Counted from the first letter of the stretch, positions 23,405 to 32,846 are shown. The stretch: 64,000 bases of DNA from Micromonospora chersina (GCF_900091475.1 NZ_FMIB01000002.1:496001-560000); one strand, 5' to 3'. Numbers and translations: made by a program. Notes: generated by a model not told the origin, from the letters alone.

Positions 23405-24514
23405 TCAGGCGTCGAGGGTGCGGGCGGCGAGCTCGTCCAGGACCGCCCCGACGTCCCCGCCGGTGTCCGCCAGGATCCGCCGCTGCCGGGTCGCCCCGCT
23501 GCCGTCGCGGCGCAGCCGGTCGAGCTGGTGGTGCACCACGTCCAGGTCCCCGTAGCTTTTCAGCGCGGGTGTCACGGCGGCGACCATGTCGTCGATCAGT
23601 TCCCAGGCCGGCCGGGACCCGCCCGCGCGCAGGTCGACCAGGTCCCCGTCCACGCCGTCGTGCGCGGCGCGCCAGTGCGCGGCGGCTACCAGGCAGTCCC
23701 GGATCCGCGGCGCGGCCCGGCCGGCGCGCACGTCCTCCGCCGTCGTGGCGACCAGGGCCCGCAGCAGGGCGGCCACCAGCACCGTGTCGTCGACGGTCGG
23801 GCAGACGTCGCCCACCCGGATCTCCACCGTCGGGTAGGCGACGGACGGGCGGGCGTACCAGTAGACCATCTGGGCGTCCAGCATGATGCCGGCGTCGACG
23901 AGATCCCGGACCGTGCGGTCGTAGTCGGCCGCGGAGTCGAAGTGCGGGGTCGGCCCGACGCTGGGCCAGCGGTCGAACTGGATCGCGCGCCAGCTCGCGT
24001 GACCGGTGTCCCGCCCGTCGTGCAGCGGCGAGTTGGTGGTGAGCGCCTGCACCACCGGCAGCCAGGCCCGCAGGTGGTTGCAGACCTGCACGGCGAGTTC
24101 GCGGTCGGGCACCCCGACGTGGACGTGACAGCCGCAGACCGCGGGGTCGTGCGCCACCGGCCCGAACCGGTGCGACATGGCCCGGTAGCGGTCCTTGTCC
24201 GGCACCGACCGGTGCGGCTCGCACACCGGCGTCGCCGCCACCGCCACCAGCCGCGCTCCCGCCGCCTCGGCCGCCTCGGCCGCCGCCCGGCGGAGCGTCA
24301 CCAGGTGCTCCCGCAGCTCGGCCAGCTCGGTGCAGATGGGCGTCACCATCTCGACCATGCTGTGCCGGAACTCCTGCCGGCTCTGCTCCCGGCTCGGGCC
24401 GGCGAGCGCGGCGAGCACCCGGTCGGCCACGGGCAGGCTCTGCCCGGTCACCGGATCCAGGAGCAGGTACTCCTCCTCGACGCCGAGCGTGCGGACCGCC
24501 GGGACGGGCGCCAC
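23405..24514 (-). CDS. Carboxylate-amine ligase, YbdK/GCS2 family (glutamate-cysteine ligase-like)
   Basis: A 369-residue GCS2-family ligase: TLGVEEEYLLLD (metal-binding Glu cluster), FRHSMVEMVTP, GCHVHVGV (CxxHVHxG) and VEIRVGDVCPTVDD are all hallmarks. The GTG at 24514 is chosen since GGAGGTG is five bases upstream; an upstream GTG at 24544 has no site. Proteins of this group make gamma-glutamyl amides or related bonds; YbdK itself has weak glutamate-cysteine ligase activity. Actinomycetes use several (for example EgtA-type) members, so substrate is open. It converges on the AsnO-like/DUF1508 pair. Confidence 0.88.
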   Translation of the reverse strand: MAPVPAVRTLGVEEEYLLLDPVTGQSLPVADRVLAALAGPSREQSRQEFRHSMVEMVTPICTELAELREHLVTLRRAAAEAAEAAGARLVAVAATPVCEPHRSVPDKDRYRAMSHRFGPVAHDPAVCGCHVHVGVPDRELAVQVCNHLRAWLPVVQALTTNSPLHDGRDTGHASWRAIQFDRWPSVGPTPHFDSAADYDRTVRDLVDAGIMLDAQMVYWYARPSVAYPTVEIRVGDVCPTVDDTVLVAALLRALVATTAEDVRAGRAAPRIRDCLVAAAHWRAAHDGVDGDLVDLRAGGSRPAWELIDDMVAAVTPALKSYGDLDVVHHQLDRLRRDGSGATRQRRILADTGGDVGAVLDELAARTLDA

Positions 24515-24698
24515 GGGCTCACCTCCGGGGTGCGGCGGGCGCACGGCGCGGCGGCGGTCGGACGCGTGCCGGCATGCCGCGCGGGCAGGTCGGCGACGGA
24601 CGCACCGCCGGGCGCGCCGGCCGCCTCACCTCGACGGTACGGCGCATCCCAACGTGCCGGTGGATGTTTCCCGGGCAGTCCCCGGTCGGGTGGCGCGG

Positions 24699-25022
24699 TC
24701 AGGCGGCGCTGACGGCGAGTGCCTCCGACCGGGCGGCCGGCACCAGGTCGGTGGACCAGCCGGTCAGCGGGTCGCCGTGGTCCGGCTCCCCGGTCGTGGC
24801 GGCGGCCGGCGGCGCGGGACGCGGAGCCCGGGCGGCGCGCAGCCCCTCCTGGGCGTTGTTCCAGGCGGCGCAGGGCCAGGCCGCGCCGACGCAGCTCGGG
24901 CTGGTGCAGACCCGGTCCTCGTCGGGCTGGTGTGCGTCGGCCACCGCGGTGGACAGGCCCCACAGCAGCGGGTCGGTCACCTCGGCCGGACGGTCGGCGC
25001 GGTCTGTGCTGGCTTCGGACAT
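24699..25022 (-). CDS. Small hypothetical protein with Cys-rich segment
   Basis: A 107-residue protein with start ATG 25022 (MSEASTDRADRP), preceded by AGGGGGGA. Its middle reads DPLLWGLSTAVADAHQPDEDRVC followed by TSPSCVGAAWPCAAWNNA, with three Cys that could bind a metal or form disulfides. The C-terminal 50 residues are Ala/Pro-rich. No signal peptide. I do not recognise the family; it may be an actinobacterial orphan. The 184-base gap to the YbdK-like start holds nothing I can identify. It is divergent from the YciO-type gene. Confidence 0.6.
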   Translation of the reverse strand: MSEASTDRADRPAEVTDPLLWGLSTAVADAHQPDEDRVCTSPSCVGAAWPCAAWNNAQEGLRAARAPRPAPPAAATTGEPDHGDPLTGWSTDLVPAARSEALAVSAA

Positions 25023-25141
25023 GGAAAGGTCCCCCCTCATTCGAGCCGCCCCTCTGTTTCCAGAACGCCCGTACGCCAAACCTGGTCACGCGAGATCTTT
25101 ACCGCTCGCCTCCGCCCGGCCCGCGGAATAGGCTCGTCGAC

Positions 25142-25762
25142 GTGGCGAGGTACTACGACGTGCACCCGGACAATCCCCAACCGCGGGTGCTCCGGCAGCT
25201 CGTGGACCTGCTCCGCGACGACGGCGTGATCGCCTACCCGACGGACTCCTGCTACGCCCTGGGCTGCCGGCTGGGCAACCGGGCCGGCGTCGAGCGGATC
25301 CGGGAGATCCGCCGGCTCGACGCGCGGCACCCGTTCACCCTGGTGTGCGCCGACTTCGCCCAGCTCGGCCAGTTCGTCAAGCTCAGCAACGCGGTCTTCC
25401 GCCAGGTCAAGGCCGCGATCCCGGGCAGCTGGACGTTCATCCTGCCGGCCACCGCCGAGGTGCCCCGGCGCCTCCAGGACCCGCGGCGGCGGGTCGTCGG
25501 GGTCCGCGTACCGAAGCACACGGTGACCCAGGCGTTGCTTGCCGAACTCGGCGAGCCGCTGCTGTCCAGCACCCTGCTGCTCCCCGGCGAGGAGGAGCCG
25601 CTGACCCAGGGCTGGGAGATCAAGGAACGGCTCGACCACCTGGTCGACGCCGTGGTCGACGCGGGGGACTGCGGCCTGGAGCCGACCACAGTGGTCGACC
25701 TGTCCGGGCCGGAACCGGAGATCCTGCGCCGCGGCGCCGCCGACCCGTCCCGCTTCGAGTAG
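25142..25762 (+). CDS. YciO-type Sua5/YrdC-family protein
   Basis: A 206-residue YrdC-domain protein starting at GTG 25142 (MARYYDVHPDNPQPR). Conserved segments are GVIAYPTDSCYALGC, RHPFTLVCADFAQLGQF (KxR region less conserved), PGSWTFILPAT and GVRVPKH. TsaC/Sua5 makes threonylcarbamoyl-AMP for tRNA t6A; the YciO branch has a similar fold but a distinct and less clear activity. The N-terminal DVHPDNPQPR is typical of YciO. No ribosome site is obvious. The Na+/H+ antiporter gene follows after 77 bases on the same strand. Confidence 0.85.
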   Translation: MARYYDVHPDNPQPRVLRQLVDLLRDDGVIAYPTDSCYALGCRLGNRAGVERIREIRRLDARHPFTLVCADFAQLGQFVKLSNAVFRQVKAAIPGSWTFILPATAEVPRRLQDPRRRVVGVRVPKHTVTQALLAELGEPLLSSTLLLPGEEEPLTQGWEIKERLDHLVDAVVDAGDCGLEPTTVVDLSGPEPEILRRGAADPSRFE

Positions 25763-25839
25763 CGATCGGCCGTTCCACCCCGCCGCGCCGCGCCCGTGCG
25801 GCACCGTGGGAGCCGGCGGACGGGTGACGGGGGTACGGC

Positions 25840-27414
25840 ATGAGCGCACTCGTGCTGATCGCGGTGCTCGGCGCCACCGTGCTCATCGGCACCACCATCG
25901 GCGGGCGGTACAGCGTCGCGCCGCCCGTGCTGCTCATCGCCATGGGGGCGGGGCTCGGCCTGCTGCCGCCGTTCGACAACGTGATCCTCGAGCCCGAGGT
26001 GGTGCTGCTGCTCTTCCTCCCGGCGATCCTCTACCGGGAGAGCCTGGCCATCAGCCTCCGGGAGATCCGGGCCAACCTCGTGGTGATCGCGCTGCTCGCC
26101 GTCGCGCTGGTGATCATCACGATGGTCGCCGTGGCGTACGTGGCCCAGGCCCTCGGCGTCGAGCCGGCCGCCGCCTGGGTGCTCGGCGCGGTCCTCGCGC
26201 CCACCGACGCCGCCGCGGTGGCCGGCCTGGCCAAGCGGATGCCCCGCGGCATCCTCACCACGCTGCGCACGGAGAGCCTGGTCAACGACGGCACGGCGCT
26301 GGTGCTCTTCTCGGTGGCCGTCGGGGTGATCGCCGGCGGGGCGGTGCCCAACGCGCTGGAGCTGGGCGGCCAGTTCGTCGGCAAGGCGCTCGGGGGGATC
26401 CTCTCCGGCCTGGTCGTCGGGGCCGCGGTCGTCCTGATCCGCAAGCACGTCGACGACCCGATGCGCGAGGGCGGGCTGAGCATCCTCACCCCGTTCGTCG
26501 CCTTCCTGCTGGCCGACGCCGTGCACGCCAGCGGCGTGCTCGGGGTCGTGGTCGCCGGCCTCGTGCTCTCCTACGCGGGGCCCCGGGTGATCCGGGCCCG
26601 CTCGCGGGTCACCGCGTACGCGTTCTGGGACCTGTCCACCTTCATGATCAACGGCAGCCTCTTCGTGCTGCTGGGCATGCAGGTGCCCCGGTCGCTGCGC
26701 AGCATCACCAGCCACTCGCCGCTGGAGTCGTTGGGCATCGCGGTGCTGATCGTCCTGGTCGTGACCGCCACCCGGATGATCTGGGTGCACCTGTCGGTGG
26801 CCGGGTTGCAGGGCCTGGACCGACGGGAGTCCCGCCGCGCCCGCCGCTTCGACGCCCGGGTCCGCACCGCCGCCGGGTGGGCCGGGTTCCGGGGCGCGGT
26901 CTCCCTCGCCGCCGCGCTGGCCGTTCCGGTCACCACGCACGCCGGGACCCCGGTGTACGAGCGCGACCTGATCATCTTCGTCACCGTGGTGGTGATCGTG
27001 CTGATCATGCTGGTGCAGGGCACCACCCTGCCGGCCGTCGTCAAGTGGGCCCGCCTCATGGGGGACCGGGAGCGGGAGGACGAGGTGCGGAGGGCCCGGA
27101 TCCGGGCCACCGAGGCGGCGCTGGACGCGCTGCCCCAGGTCGCCGCCGAACTCGGCGCGTCGCCGGACACCGTCGACCGGCTCCGCACCGACTACCAGGA
27201 CCACCTGGACGACGTCCGGTCCCCCCGCAGTGAGGCGGCCGACGAGGAGGCCGAGATGGCCCGGCGGTTGCGCCTGGGCGTGCTGGACCGCAAGCGGCAG
27301 GAGGTCACCCGGCTGCGCAACCGGAACGAGATCGACGACGTCGTGCTGCGGCAACTCCAGGCCGCCATCGACATCGAGGAGATCCGGCTGCTCGGCCCGG
27401 AGCCGGAGGACTGA
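25840..27414 (+). CDS. Na+/H+ antiporter, CPA1/NhaP-like
   Basis: A 524-residue transporter with about 12 membrane helices in the first 400 residues. CPA1 hallmarks are [27 protein letters not shown] (TD of the unwound helix), [15 protein letters not shown] (conserved ND), and [19 protein letters not shown] (RGAVSLAAA). It should exchange cytoplasmic Na+ or K+ for external H+ or the reverse. A hydrophilic cytoplasmic tail of 120 residues, rich in Arg/Glu and probably helical, follows. ATG 25840 has GGGGG upstream. Confidence 0.92.
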   Translation: MSALVLIAVLGATVLIGTTIGGRYSVAPPVLLIAMGAGLGLLPPFDNVILEPEVVLLLFLPAILYRESLAISLREIRANLVVIALLAVALVIITMVAVAYVAQALGVEPAAAWVLGAVLAPTDAAAVAGLAKRMPRGILTTLRTESLVNDGTALVLFSVAVGVIAGGAVPNALELGGQFVGKALGGILSGLVVGAAVVLIRKHVDDPMREGGLSILTPFVAFLLADAVHASGVLGVVVAGLVLSYAGPRVIRARSRVTAYAFWDLSTFMINGSLFVLLGMQVPRSLRSITSHSPLESLGIAVLIVLVVTATRMIWVHLSVAGLQGLDRRESRRARRFDARVRTAAGWAGFRGAVSLAAALAVPVTTHAGTPVYERDLIIFVTVVVIVLIMLVQGTTLPAVVKWARLMGDREREDEVRRARIRATEAALDALPQVAAELGASPDTVDRLRTDYQDHLDDVRSPRSEAADEEAEMARRLRLGVLDRKRQEVTRLRNRNEIDDVVLRQLQAAIDIEEIRLLGPEPED

Positions 27415-27520
27415 TCGTCGGGGGCTCGGGTGTCCGGTGCCGGACGCCGGGTTGAACCGGGGGCGACCGGGGCGGATGCTGGACAGGCATCGATCCTCGA
27501 CGATGGAGGAGGCATCCCGG

Positions 27521-28360
27521 ATGCGCCGATCGCTCGCCGTCCTCGCCCTGACCGCCCTGCTCGCCGGCGTCCCGACCGCCGCGCGGGCCGCCACCGCACC
27601 GGAACCCGGGCCCGCGGGCCTCGCCGCGGTGCGTACCCCCGGCACCGCCTGGGGTGTCGATCCCGCCGCCGGCCGGCTCACCCTCACCGTCGACGACACG
27701 GTCACCGGCGCCGACCTGGCCGCGCTGCGGCGCGCCGCCACCCGCGCCGGCGCGGTGCTCCGCCACGAACCCGGCCGGCTGCGCACCCTGATCGCCGGCG
27801 GCCAGGCCATCTACGGCGGGGCCGGTCGCTGCTCGCTCGGCGCGAACGTGCGCAGTGGCAGCACCTACTACTTCGTCACGGCCGGGCACTGCACCAACCT
27901 GGCCGGCACCTGGTACGCCGACAGCGCCCGCACCACGGTGCTCGGCAGCCGGACCGGCACCAGCTTCCCCGGCAACGACTACGGCGTGGTCCGCTACACG
28001 GGGACGGTGGCCCACCCCAGCGCCGTGTACACCTACCCCGGCCAGGTCACCCTCTACGGCGCCGGCAACGCGTACGTCGGCCAGGCGGTCTGCCGCAGCG
28101 GCGCCACCACAGGGGTGCGGTGCGGCTCGGTCACCGGCCTCAACCAGACCGTCAACTACGCCGAGGGCACCGTGTACGGGCTGATCCGCACCAACATCTG
28201 CGCCGAACCGGGGGACAGCGGCGGCCCGCTCTACGTGGCGTCGACCGGCACGGTGCTCGGGATCCTCTCCGGCGGCAGCGGCAACTGCACCAGCGGTGGC
28301 ACCAGCTACTACCAGCCGATCACCGAGATCCTCGCCGCGTACGGCCTCACCCTCCCGTGA
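27521..28360 (+). CDS. Second secreted S1-family serine protease (paralogue of 5965-6816)
   Basis: A 279-residue secreted protease with a signal peptide ([22 protein letters not shown]) and a short pro-region. The triad is [14 protein letters not shown] and GDSGGPLY, and the match with the protein at 5965-6816 is high: GAxxRCSLGxNV, SFPGNDY and [12 protein letters not shown] are shared in the same order. It adds a pair of Cys ([12 protein letters not shown]) that probably makes a further disulfide absent from the first. ATG 27521 has GGAGGAGG nine bases upstream. Likely an extracellular endopeptidase of streptogrisin type. Confidence 0.92.
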   Translation: MRRSLAVLALTALLAGVPTAARAATAPEPGPAGLAAVRTPGTAWGVDPAAGRLTLTVDDTVTGADLAALRRAATRAGAVLRHEPGRLRTLIAGGQAIYGGAGRCSLGANVRSGSTYYFVTAGHCTNLAGTWYADSARTTVLGSRTGTSFPGNDYGVVRYTGTVAHPSAVYTYPGQVTLYGAGNAYVGQAVCRSGATTGVRCGSVTGLNQTVNYAEGTVYGLIRTNICAEPGDSGGPLYVASTGTVLGILSGGSGNCTSGGTSYYQPITEILAAYGLTLP

Positions 28361-28366
28361 CGGGGC

Positions 28367-28397
28367 CGGGCGGGGGCGCGGCAGGCGTCCCCGCCCG
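28367..28397. terminator. Hairpin between convergent protease and small secreted gene
   Basis: Arms 28367-28379 and 28385-28397 pair over 13 positions with one G-T wobble and a 5-base loop, in the 47-base gap between convergent stops. Confidence 0.75.
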
Positions 28398-28407
28398 ATC
28401 CGTGGGG

Positions 28408-28767
28408 TCAGCCGGCGCAGTTGTCGTTGCGCGCGGGCTGGGTGAGCTTCTCCTGGGTGCCGAACTTCGCGTACAGCCGCAGGTAGCACGGCAGCTCGAC
28501 GTCGCCGTAGTAGCTGACGGTCTGGTTGTCGTAGTGCGTCGTGCCGCTCTCGGCGACCTGCCAGCCGCCGCCGTCGCCCGACTGGATCTCCCAGTAGACG
28601 TCGCCGGAGCAGCCCTCCAGGCCCCGCGCCCAGGCGATCATGTTGGCCCCGTTGTAGATCTCGGACTGCACCAGGGTGCAGCCCGCCGCCTGCGCCGGTG
28701 CGGCGCCGACGAACAGCCCCGCCGTCAGCAACGCCCCCGCACCGACCGCCGACATCAGCTTGCGCAT
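28408..28767 (-). CDS. Small secreted protein, unknown function
   Basis: A 119-residue protein with start ATG 28767 (MRKLMSAVGAGALLTAGLFVG) and GGAGGG upstream. The first 28 residues are a signal peptide ending in APAQAA. The mature part has four Cys (GCTLVQ, LEGCSGD, LPCYLR, NDNC) that can form two disulfides, and a WEIQSGDGGGWQVAESG segment. I do not recognise a family. It may be a small beta-rich inhibitor or adhesin, but there is no direct support. Convergent with the second protease gene. Confidence 0.72.
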   Translation of the reverse strand: MRKLMSAVGAGALLTAGLFVGAAPAQAAGCTLVQSEIYNGANMIAWARGLEGCSGDVYWEIQSGDGGGWQVAESGTTHYDNQTVSYYGDVELPCYLRLYAKFGTQEKLTQPARNDNCAG

Positions 28768-28896
28768 GGTCCGAACCCTCCAAGGTGGATAGTGGATCAC
28801 TTCTCCGGAGGGTAGCCGCAGATGCAAACAAGCTTCAATGCCTAACCCGGCGTCCGTTGGAAAGTTTCAGGAGGGACGCCGGGGCCGGCCCGCCCG

Positions 28897-29229
28897 TCAG
28901 CTGCCCGCGGGGACGGCCATCTCGCCGAGCCGCGACCAGTCCTCGCCCGGCACTGTCGTGTTGACGATCCGGGGCGTCTCGGCCAGGTGCGGCGGGAGCG
29001 TGCGCTGCGCCTCGCGGAAGTGCGCCGACTGCACGTGCGCCGCGCCGGCCTCGTCGTCCCGGAACGCCTCGACCAGCACGTACTCCGTCGGGTCGTCGAG
29101 GCTGCGGGACCAGTCGAACCAGAGGCAGCCGGCCTCGGCCCGGGTGGCCTCGGTGAACTCGGCGGCGATCTGCGGCCAGCGGTCGGCGTCCTCGGGCCGG
29201 ACCCGGAACTTCGCGGTAATGAAGATCAT
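28897..29229 (-). CDS. Antibiotic-biosynthesis-monooxygenase (ABM)-fold protein, putative quinol monooxygenase
   Basis: A 110-residue dimeric alpha-beta barrel-type protein: MIFITAKFRVRPEDADRW, then EAGCLWFDWSRSLDDPTEYVLVEAFRD and the terminal AAHVQSAHFREA are ABM hallmarks, similar to YgiN-like quinol monooxygenases. Such proteins act on quinols or aromatic intermediates without a cofactor, or are stress proteins. No neighbour indicates the substrate. Confidence 0.82.
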   Translation of the reverse strand: MIFITAKFRVRPEDADRWPQIAAEFTEATRAEAGCLWFDWSRSLDDPTEYVLVEAFRDDEAGAAHVQSAHFREAQRTLPPHLAETPRIVNTTVPGEDWSRLGEMAVPAGS

Positions 29230-29285
29230 GCGCTTCAGGCTACCCAGGCCGGCGGCGCGCGGCAGCGGCTCGCCGTCGCCCCCGC

Positions 29286-30356
29286 TCAGCTCTTCGTGAC
29301 CGGGGTGAGCAGCTCGGACGCCCGGCGATCGGCGAAGGCGGTGACCGCCTGCTGCCCGGCGCCGAAGACGATGGCGACGCCCAGCAGGGCGGCGGTGCTG
29401 TTCACCGTGGTCTCCACCAGACCACCGATCACCAGCATGATCCCGACGACCGCGACCAGCGGGCCGATGGCCAGCTTCAGCAGGCCCTGCTGGAACGGGA
29501 GCTTGTAGGGCAGGCCGCCGGAGCGCGAATTGATCATCGAGGGCAGGGCGCTGATGAACGCCCCGAGCGCCCCGGCGATGAGCACGAAGAAGAGCAGCCG
29601 CCAGGCCGGCACGCCGGCAGCGTCGGTCGGCGGCTTGAGCAGCTGCACGTCACGGCTGCGCCACTGCGCCAGCACCATCAGCGCCTCGGCGACCAGCGCG
29701 AAGACGGACAGCCCCAGCATGCGGTTGCGCAACCGGCGCACCGACTCGTGGAACTCGTCCGACGCCGAGTGGTACTGCTGCAGCAGCGCCCGCACCTTGG
29801 CCTGGAACAGCGCCGGCGCCCCGACGTCGGTCGACGCGTCGAAGGCGGTCAGCACCTTGTCGTCGGCCTTCAGGAACTGCGCGGCCGCGGCCTGGTACGC
29901 CGGCAGTAGGCCGAGCAGCTCCGCCGGCGTCCGCAGCTCCACCATGGCGCGCTCCACCGCGTGGATGCTCTGCCAGGCGTACTCCAGCCTGCCGCCGCGC
30001 AGCCACTCGACCACGCCGCTGCGGCCGAGGACGGCCTCCACGCCGGACAGCTGGGCGCGCAGCGCGGCGACCCGGGCGGCGTTCCCGGCGCCGCGGGCCG
30101 CCAGAAAGCTCAGCTGCTGATGCAGGTCGTCGAGCTTGGTGCGCACCCGCACCTGCCACACCGCGGCGGGCACGCTGCCGCCTCCGCCGCCCCCACCACC
30201 TCCGCCGCTCCCGTACCCGGTTCCTGCGCCCCCGGCCCCGGCCGCCGGGTCGGGCGCTGCCGGGTCGGGGGCTGCCGGGTGGGGCGCTGCCGGGTCGGGC
30301 GTCGCCGGGGTGGGCGTGCCGGCCGCGCCCTCGGGCTGGGTCGCTCGGTCCACCAT
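29286..30356 (-). CDS. Membrane protein with low-complexity N-terminus, unknown function
   Basis: A 356-residue protein starting at ATG 30356, with GGGGGAG upstream. Residues 1-60 are low complexity: AAPDP-type repeats then a run of ten glycines. Residues about 60-215 are helical and hydrophilic with coiled-coil character (LHQQLSFLAARGAGN and onwards). About residue 215 onward there are four to five hydrophobic segments (SVFALVAEALMVLAQ, LLFFVLIAGALGAFISALP, IGPLVAVVGIMLVIGGLV, AALLGVAIVFGAGQQA). A bacterial protein with a cytoplasmic or extracellular helical domain plus membrane anchor is suggested; I recognise no named family. Confidence 0.7.
   Translation of the reverse strand: MVDRATQPEGAAGTPTPATPDPAAPHPAAPDPAAPDPAAGAGGAGTGYGSGGGGGGGGGGSVPAAVWQVRVRTKLDDLHQQLSFLAARGAGNAARVAALRAQLSGVEAVLGRSGVVEWLRGGRLEYAWQSIHAVERAMVELRTPAELLGLLPAYQAAAAQFLKADDKVLTAFDASTDVGAPALFQAKVRALLQQYHSASDEFHESVRRLRNRMLGLSVFALVAEALMVLAQWRSRDVQLLKPPTDAAGVPAWRLLFFVLIAGALGAFISALPSMINSRSGGLPYKLPFQQGLLKLAIGPLVAVVGIMLVIGGLVETTVNSTAALLGVAIVFGAGQQAVTAFADRRASELLTPVTKS
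30244..30318. repeat. 15-base minisatellite in coding DNA
   Basis: Five imperfect 15-base units similar to CCGGGTCGGGCGCTG, encoding the AAPDP-type repeat of the membrane protein at 29286-30356 on the minus strand. Next to it lies the C/G tract coding for the glycine run. Copy number may vary by slippage. Confidence 0.75.
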
Positions 30357-30651
30357 GGTGACTCCCCCCACCGGCGCGGCTCACCCGCTGCCCTCTGTTC
30401 CAGTATCCGCAGGCCAGAGGCGGTATGGCCAGGGCGGATCGGGCAGTTGACAGCTCCCGTGCCGCAGCCGTTCCCGACCCGACGGTCCACCGTGGCGCGG
30501 CCCGGCGTCGGCCCGGCGGCGCCGCCCCGGTAGGACGGCCCGCCGTCCGGGCCGCCGGGCTGCGCCATGCGGTGGATGCCCGTCCGGCATCGATCTCGCA
30601 CGATGGTTCGAGGTGGAGCGGACGCGCCGCCACGGCCCCGGGGAGGACGAC

Positions 30652-31725
30652 GTGCGCGGACAGGACGGGCTCCGCCGGCTGCTGGGGGCCGCGACGGCCG
30701 TGGTCGTGGTCGGCTGCCCGGGAACGGCCTCGCCGGCCACGGCGGCGCCGGGGTCGCGCCCGAGCGTGGTGCGCTACGACTCGGCCGACCTGGCCGAGTA
30801 CGAGCGGAAGTGGTCGAACATCTACGGCCCGCTGGACGGGGCGACCCGCAGCCTCGACGGCGGGGTGCTCACCGTCAGCGACGTGCCGTTCAAGACCGGG
30901 GTGGACTACAGCGTCTACGACCATCTCAAGTACATGGCCGTCAGCAACCGGACCTTCCCGGCGCCGCGCCAGGGCTCGGTCGAGTTCTCCGTGGACATCA
31001 CCGCCCGCACGCCCGGCGCGACGGGCGGGCACGTGGTGCACGGCCGGTACGGCCCACCCGGTTCCGCCACGCTCGCCGACCCGACCGCGCGCCTCTACGC
31101 CAGCCCGGTGCTGGAGGGGCAGCAGGCGGCCGTGGTGCTCAACATGATCGACTTCTGCACCGGGCAGCTCTTCGACTGGTTCGTCTCCGGCACCCGCGCC
31201 TTCCCGCTGATCGAGCGGCTGCCGAGCACCGTCACCGGCAACACCACCAACCCGGACTGTCCGGGCGCCACGGAGGTCGGCCTGGATCGGGCGTACACGC
31301 AGATCGTCCGGGAGGTACCGATCACGCCGGGCGTGCCGCACCGGGCGGCGATCCGCTACCGGCAGGCCGGCGGGCACGCCAGCGTGACGTACCTGCTCGA
31401 CGGCGTCGTGGTCGCGCGGGTCGACCGGGTGGGCGTGCCGCTGGACCGGCAGGGCGTCCCCTACACCGGCAGCTATCCGTCGCTCGGCGCCGGCGAGCCG
31501 CTGGCCGGCAGGATCCGGTCGTTCAGCATGGCGCACGGCCTGTTCAGCCTGCTCGACGCGTTCCCGTTCCAGTACGGGTGCACCCCGCCGGACGCCACCG
31601 GGCCCGGCGCCTGCGACCCCCGGTACGCGCCCTGGAGCGTGTCCATCGCGCCCGCCGAGCGGGCCTTCGGCCAGGGGGCGATCGGCTCGTTCCGCGACTT
31701 CACCGTCCGCACCGTCGGCCGGTAG
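30652..31725 (+). CDS. Secreted or lipoprotein-anchored protein of unknown function
   Basis: A 357-residue exported protein. GTG 30652 is chosen because GGGGAGG stands seven bases before it. The N-terminus RRLLGAATAVVVVGC resembles a signal peptide with a lipobox (VVGC), followed by a Pro/Ala spacer, so it may be a lipoprotein. The body from about residue 45 shows beta-rich segments (SVEFSVDITARTPG, GHVVHGRYGPPGS, YRQAGGHASVTYLLDGVVVARVDRVG) suggestive of a concanavalin-like sandwich. Two later Cys pairs may form disulfides. Possibly a DUF6081-like family, but I am not sure. The 295 bases upstream contain nothing I can name. Confidence 0.72.
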   Translation: MRGQDGLRRLLGAATAVVVVGCPGTASPATAAPGSRPSVVRYDSADLAEYERKWSNIYGPLDGATRSLDGGVLTVSDVPFKTGVDYSVYDHLKYMAVSNRTFPAPRQGSVEFSVDITARTPGATGGHVVHGRYGPPGSATLADPTARLYASPVLEGQQAAVVLNMIDFCTGQLFDWFVSGTRAFPLIERLPSTVTGNTTNPDCPGATEVGLDRAYTQIVREVPITPGVPHRAAIRYRQAGGHASVTYLLDGVVVARVDRVGVPLDRQGVPYTGSYPSLGAGEPLAGRIRSFSMAHGLFSLLDAFPFQYGCTPPDATGPGACDPRYAPWSVSIAPAERAFGQGAIGSFRDFTVRTVGR

Positions 31726-31787
31726 GCCGCCCGGTGCTGCCGGGCCGGGGGACACCGGGGACGCCTACCGGTCCGTAACCTGGGCCG

Positions 31788-32093
31788 GTGACCGTCTACG
31801 CCCTCGCGCAGATCACCATCCACGACCGGGAACGCTACGACCGGTACGTGGCCGCCTTCCTGCCCGTCCTGGCGCGGCACGGTGGCCGGCTGCTCGCCGC
31901 CGACGGGTCCCCGCAGGTGGTCGAGGGGAGCTGGCCGCACGAGAAGGCGGTGCTCATGTCCTTCGACAACCGCGAGGACTTCGAGCGCTGGTCCACCTCG
32001 CCGGAATACCGGGAGATCTCCCGGGACCGGGAGGCGGCCACCGAGGGAGTCGTCATCCTGCTCGACGGGATCGGCCACGCCTGGCCGGCCTGA
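31788..32093 (+). CDS. DUF1330 protein
   Basis: A 101-residue ferredoxin-like-fold protein starting at GTG 31788. The pattern VYALAQITIHDRERYDRYVAAFLPVLARHGG, then SPQVVEGSWPHEKAVLMSFDNREDFERW and SPEYREISRDREAATEG is diagnostic for DUF1330. The fold is shared with small dimeric enzymes; no reaction is established. It ends 9 bases from the convergent acetyltransferase. Confidence 0.87.
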   Translation: MTVYALAQITIHDRERYDRYVAAFLPVLARHGGRLLAADGSPQVVEGSWPHEKAVLMSFDNREDFERWSTSPEYREISRDREAATEGVVILLDGIGHAWPA

Positions 32094-32102
32094 CCGCCGG
32101 CG

Positions 32103-32846
32103 CTACAGCCGGTGCCGCACCCAGACGTTCGGCTCGACGTAGGCGGCGTGGTCGTGCGCCACGTCGACGAGCACCGGCGCCAGCGCGCCCGGCACGTGCA
32201 CCGGCCCGCTGGTGTCGAACGGCAGCCCGGTCCACCGCCGCCAGTCGGCGAGGGTGCCGGTGACCGCCATCGACCGGGGCGCGACCCGCTCGATCACCCC
32301 GCCGGCCCGCACGTGCACCCGCAGCCACGGGTCGACCGGCAGGCCGTCGGGGCGGACCCGCGCCGCGTACTCGGTCATCGGCACCTCGGGGAGGGCGGCC
32401 TTGCCGTTCGGGCGCACCGGCGCGACCAGGGTGTCGAAGCCGTGGCGGGCCGCCGCCTCGCGCATCGCCGCGAGCATCAGCCCGGACACGCCGCCGCCGC
32501 GCCGGTCCGGCCGCACGCAGATCTCCAGCGCGGAGACCAGGTTCGGGGTCGCGCCGGTGAGGCGGTTGACGGTGGCCCGCTGGATCATCCGGTCCCACCC
32601 GCCGTCGGGCAGCTCGTCCTCCGTCCAGCGCAGTGGCACGGCGTACGCGCGGGCGACGGCGCGGCCCGGCTCGGCCGGGTCGACCGCGGCGAAGACGAAC
32701 TCCGGGTAGAGGTCGTGGGCGACGCTGTAGTACACCGAGCCCATCGGGTCCCAGATCATGAACTGCGGCCAGGCGCCGTCGAAGTCGCGGTCGAGCAGCG
32801 GGGCCAGGTCGGGGCGCTGCGCGAGGCTCACGATGTCCAGGGTCAC
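32103..32846 (-). CDS. GNAT-like acetyltransferase
   Basis: A 247-residue protein from GTG 32846. The central acetyl-CoA-binding signature is present as EICVRPDRRGGGVSGLMLAAMREAAARHG (the RxxGxG/A motif reads RRGGGVSG). Segments FDGAWPQFMIWDPMGSVYY and a C-terminal beta-rich half suggest a larger GNAT subgroup with a C-terminal extension. Substrate unknown. The ribosome site is weak. Convergent with the DUF1330 gene and separated from GH92 by a strong terminator. Confidence 0.78.
   Translation of the reverse strand: MTLDIVSLAQRPDLAPLLDRDFDGAWPQFMIWDPMGSVYYSVAHDLYPEFVFAAVDPAEPGRAVARAYAVPLRWTEDELPDGGWDRMIQRATVNRLTGATPNLVSALEICVRPDRRGGGVSGLMLAAMREAAARHGFDTLVAPVRPNGKAALPEVPMTEYAARVRPDGLPVDPWLRVHVRAGGVIERVAPRSMAVTGTLADWRRWTGLPFDTSGPVHVPGALAPVLVDVAHDHAAYVEPNVWVRHRL

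Noticed and set aside
25252..27810. 852-codon minus-strand open frame over the antiporter
   Set aside because: Low-complexity His/Gly/Arg text opposite a transporter with clear CPA1 motifs.
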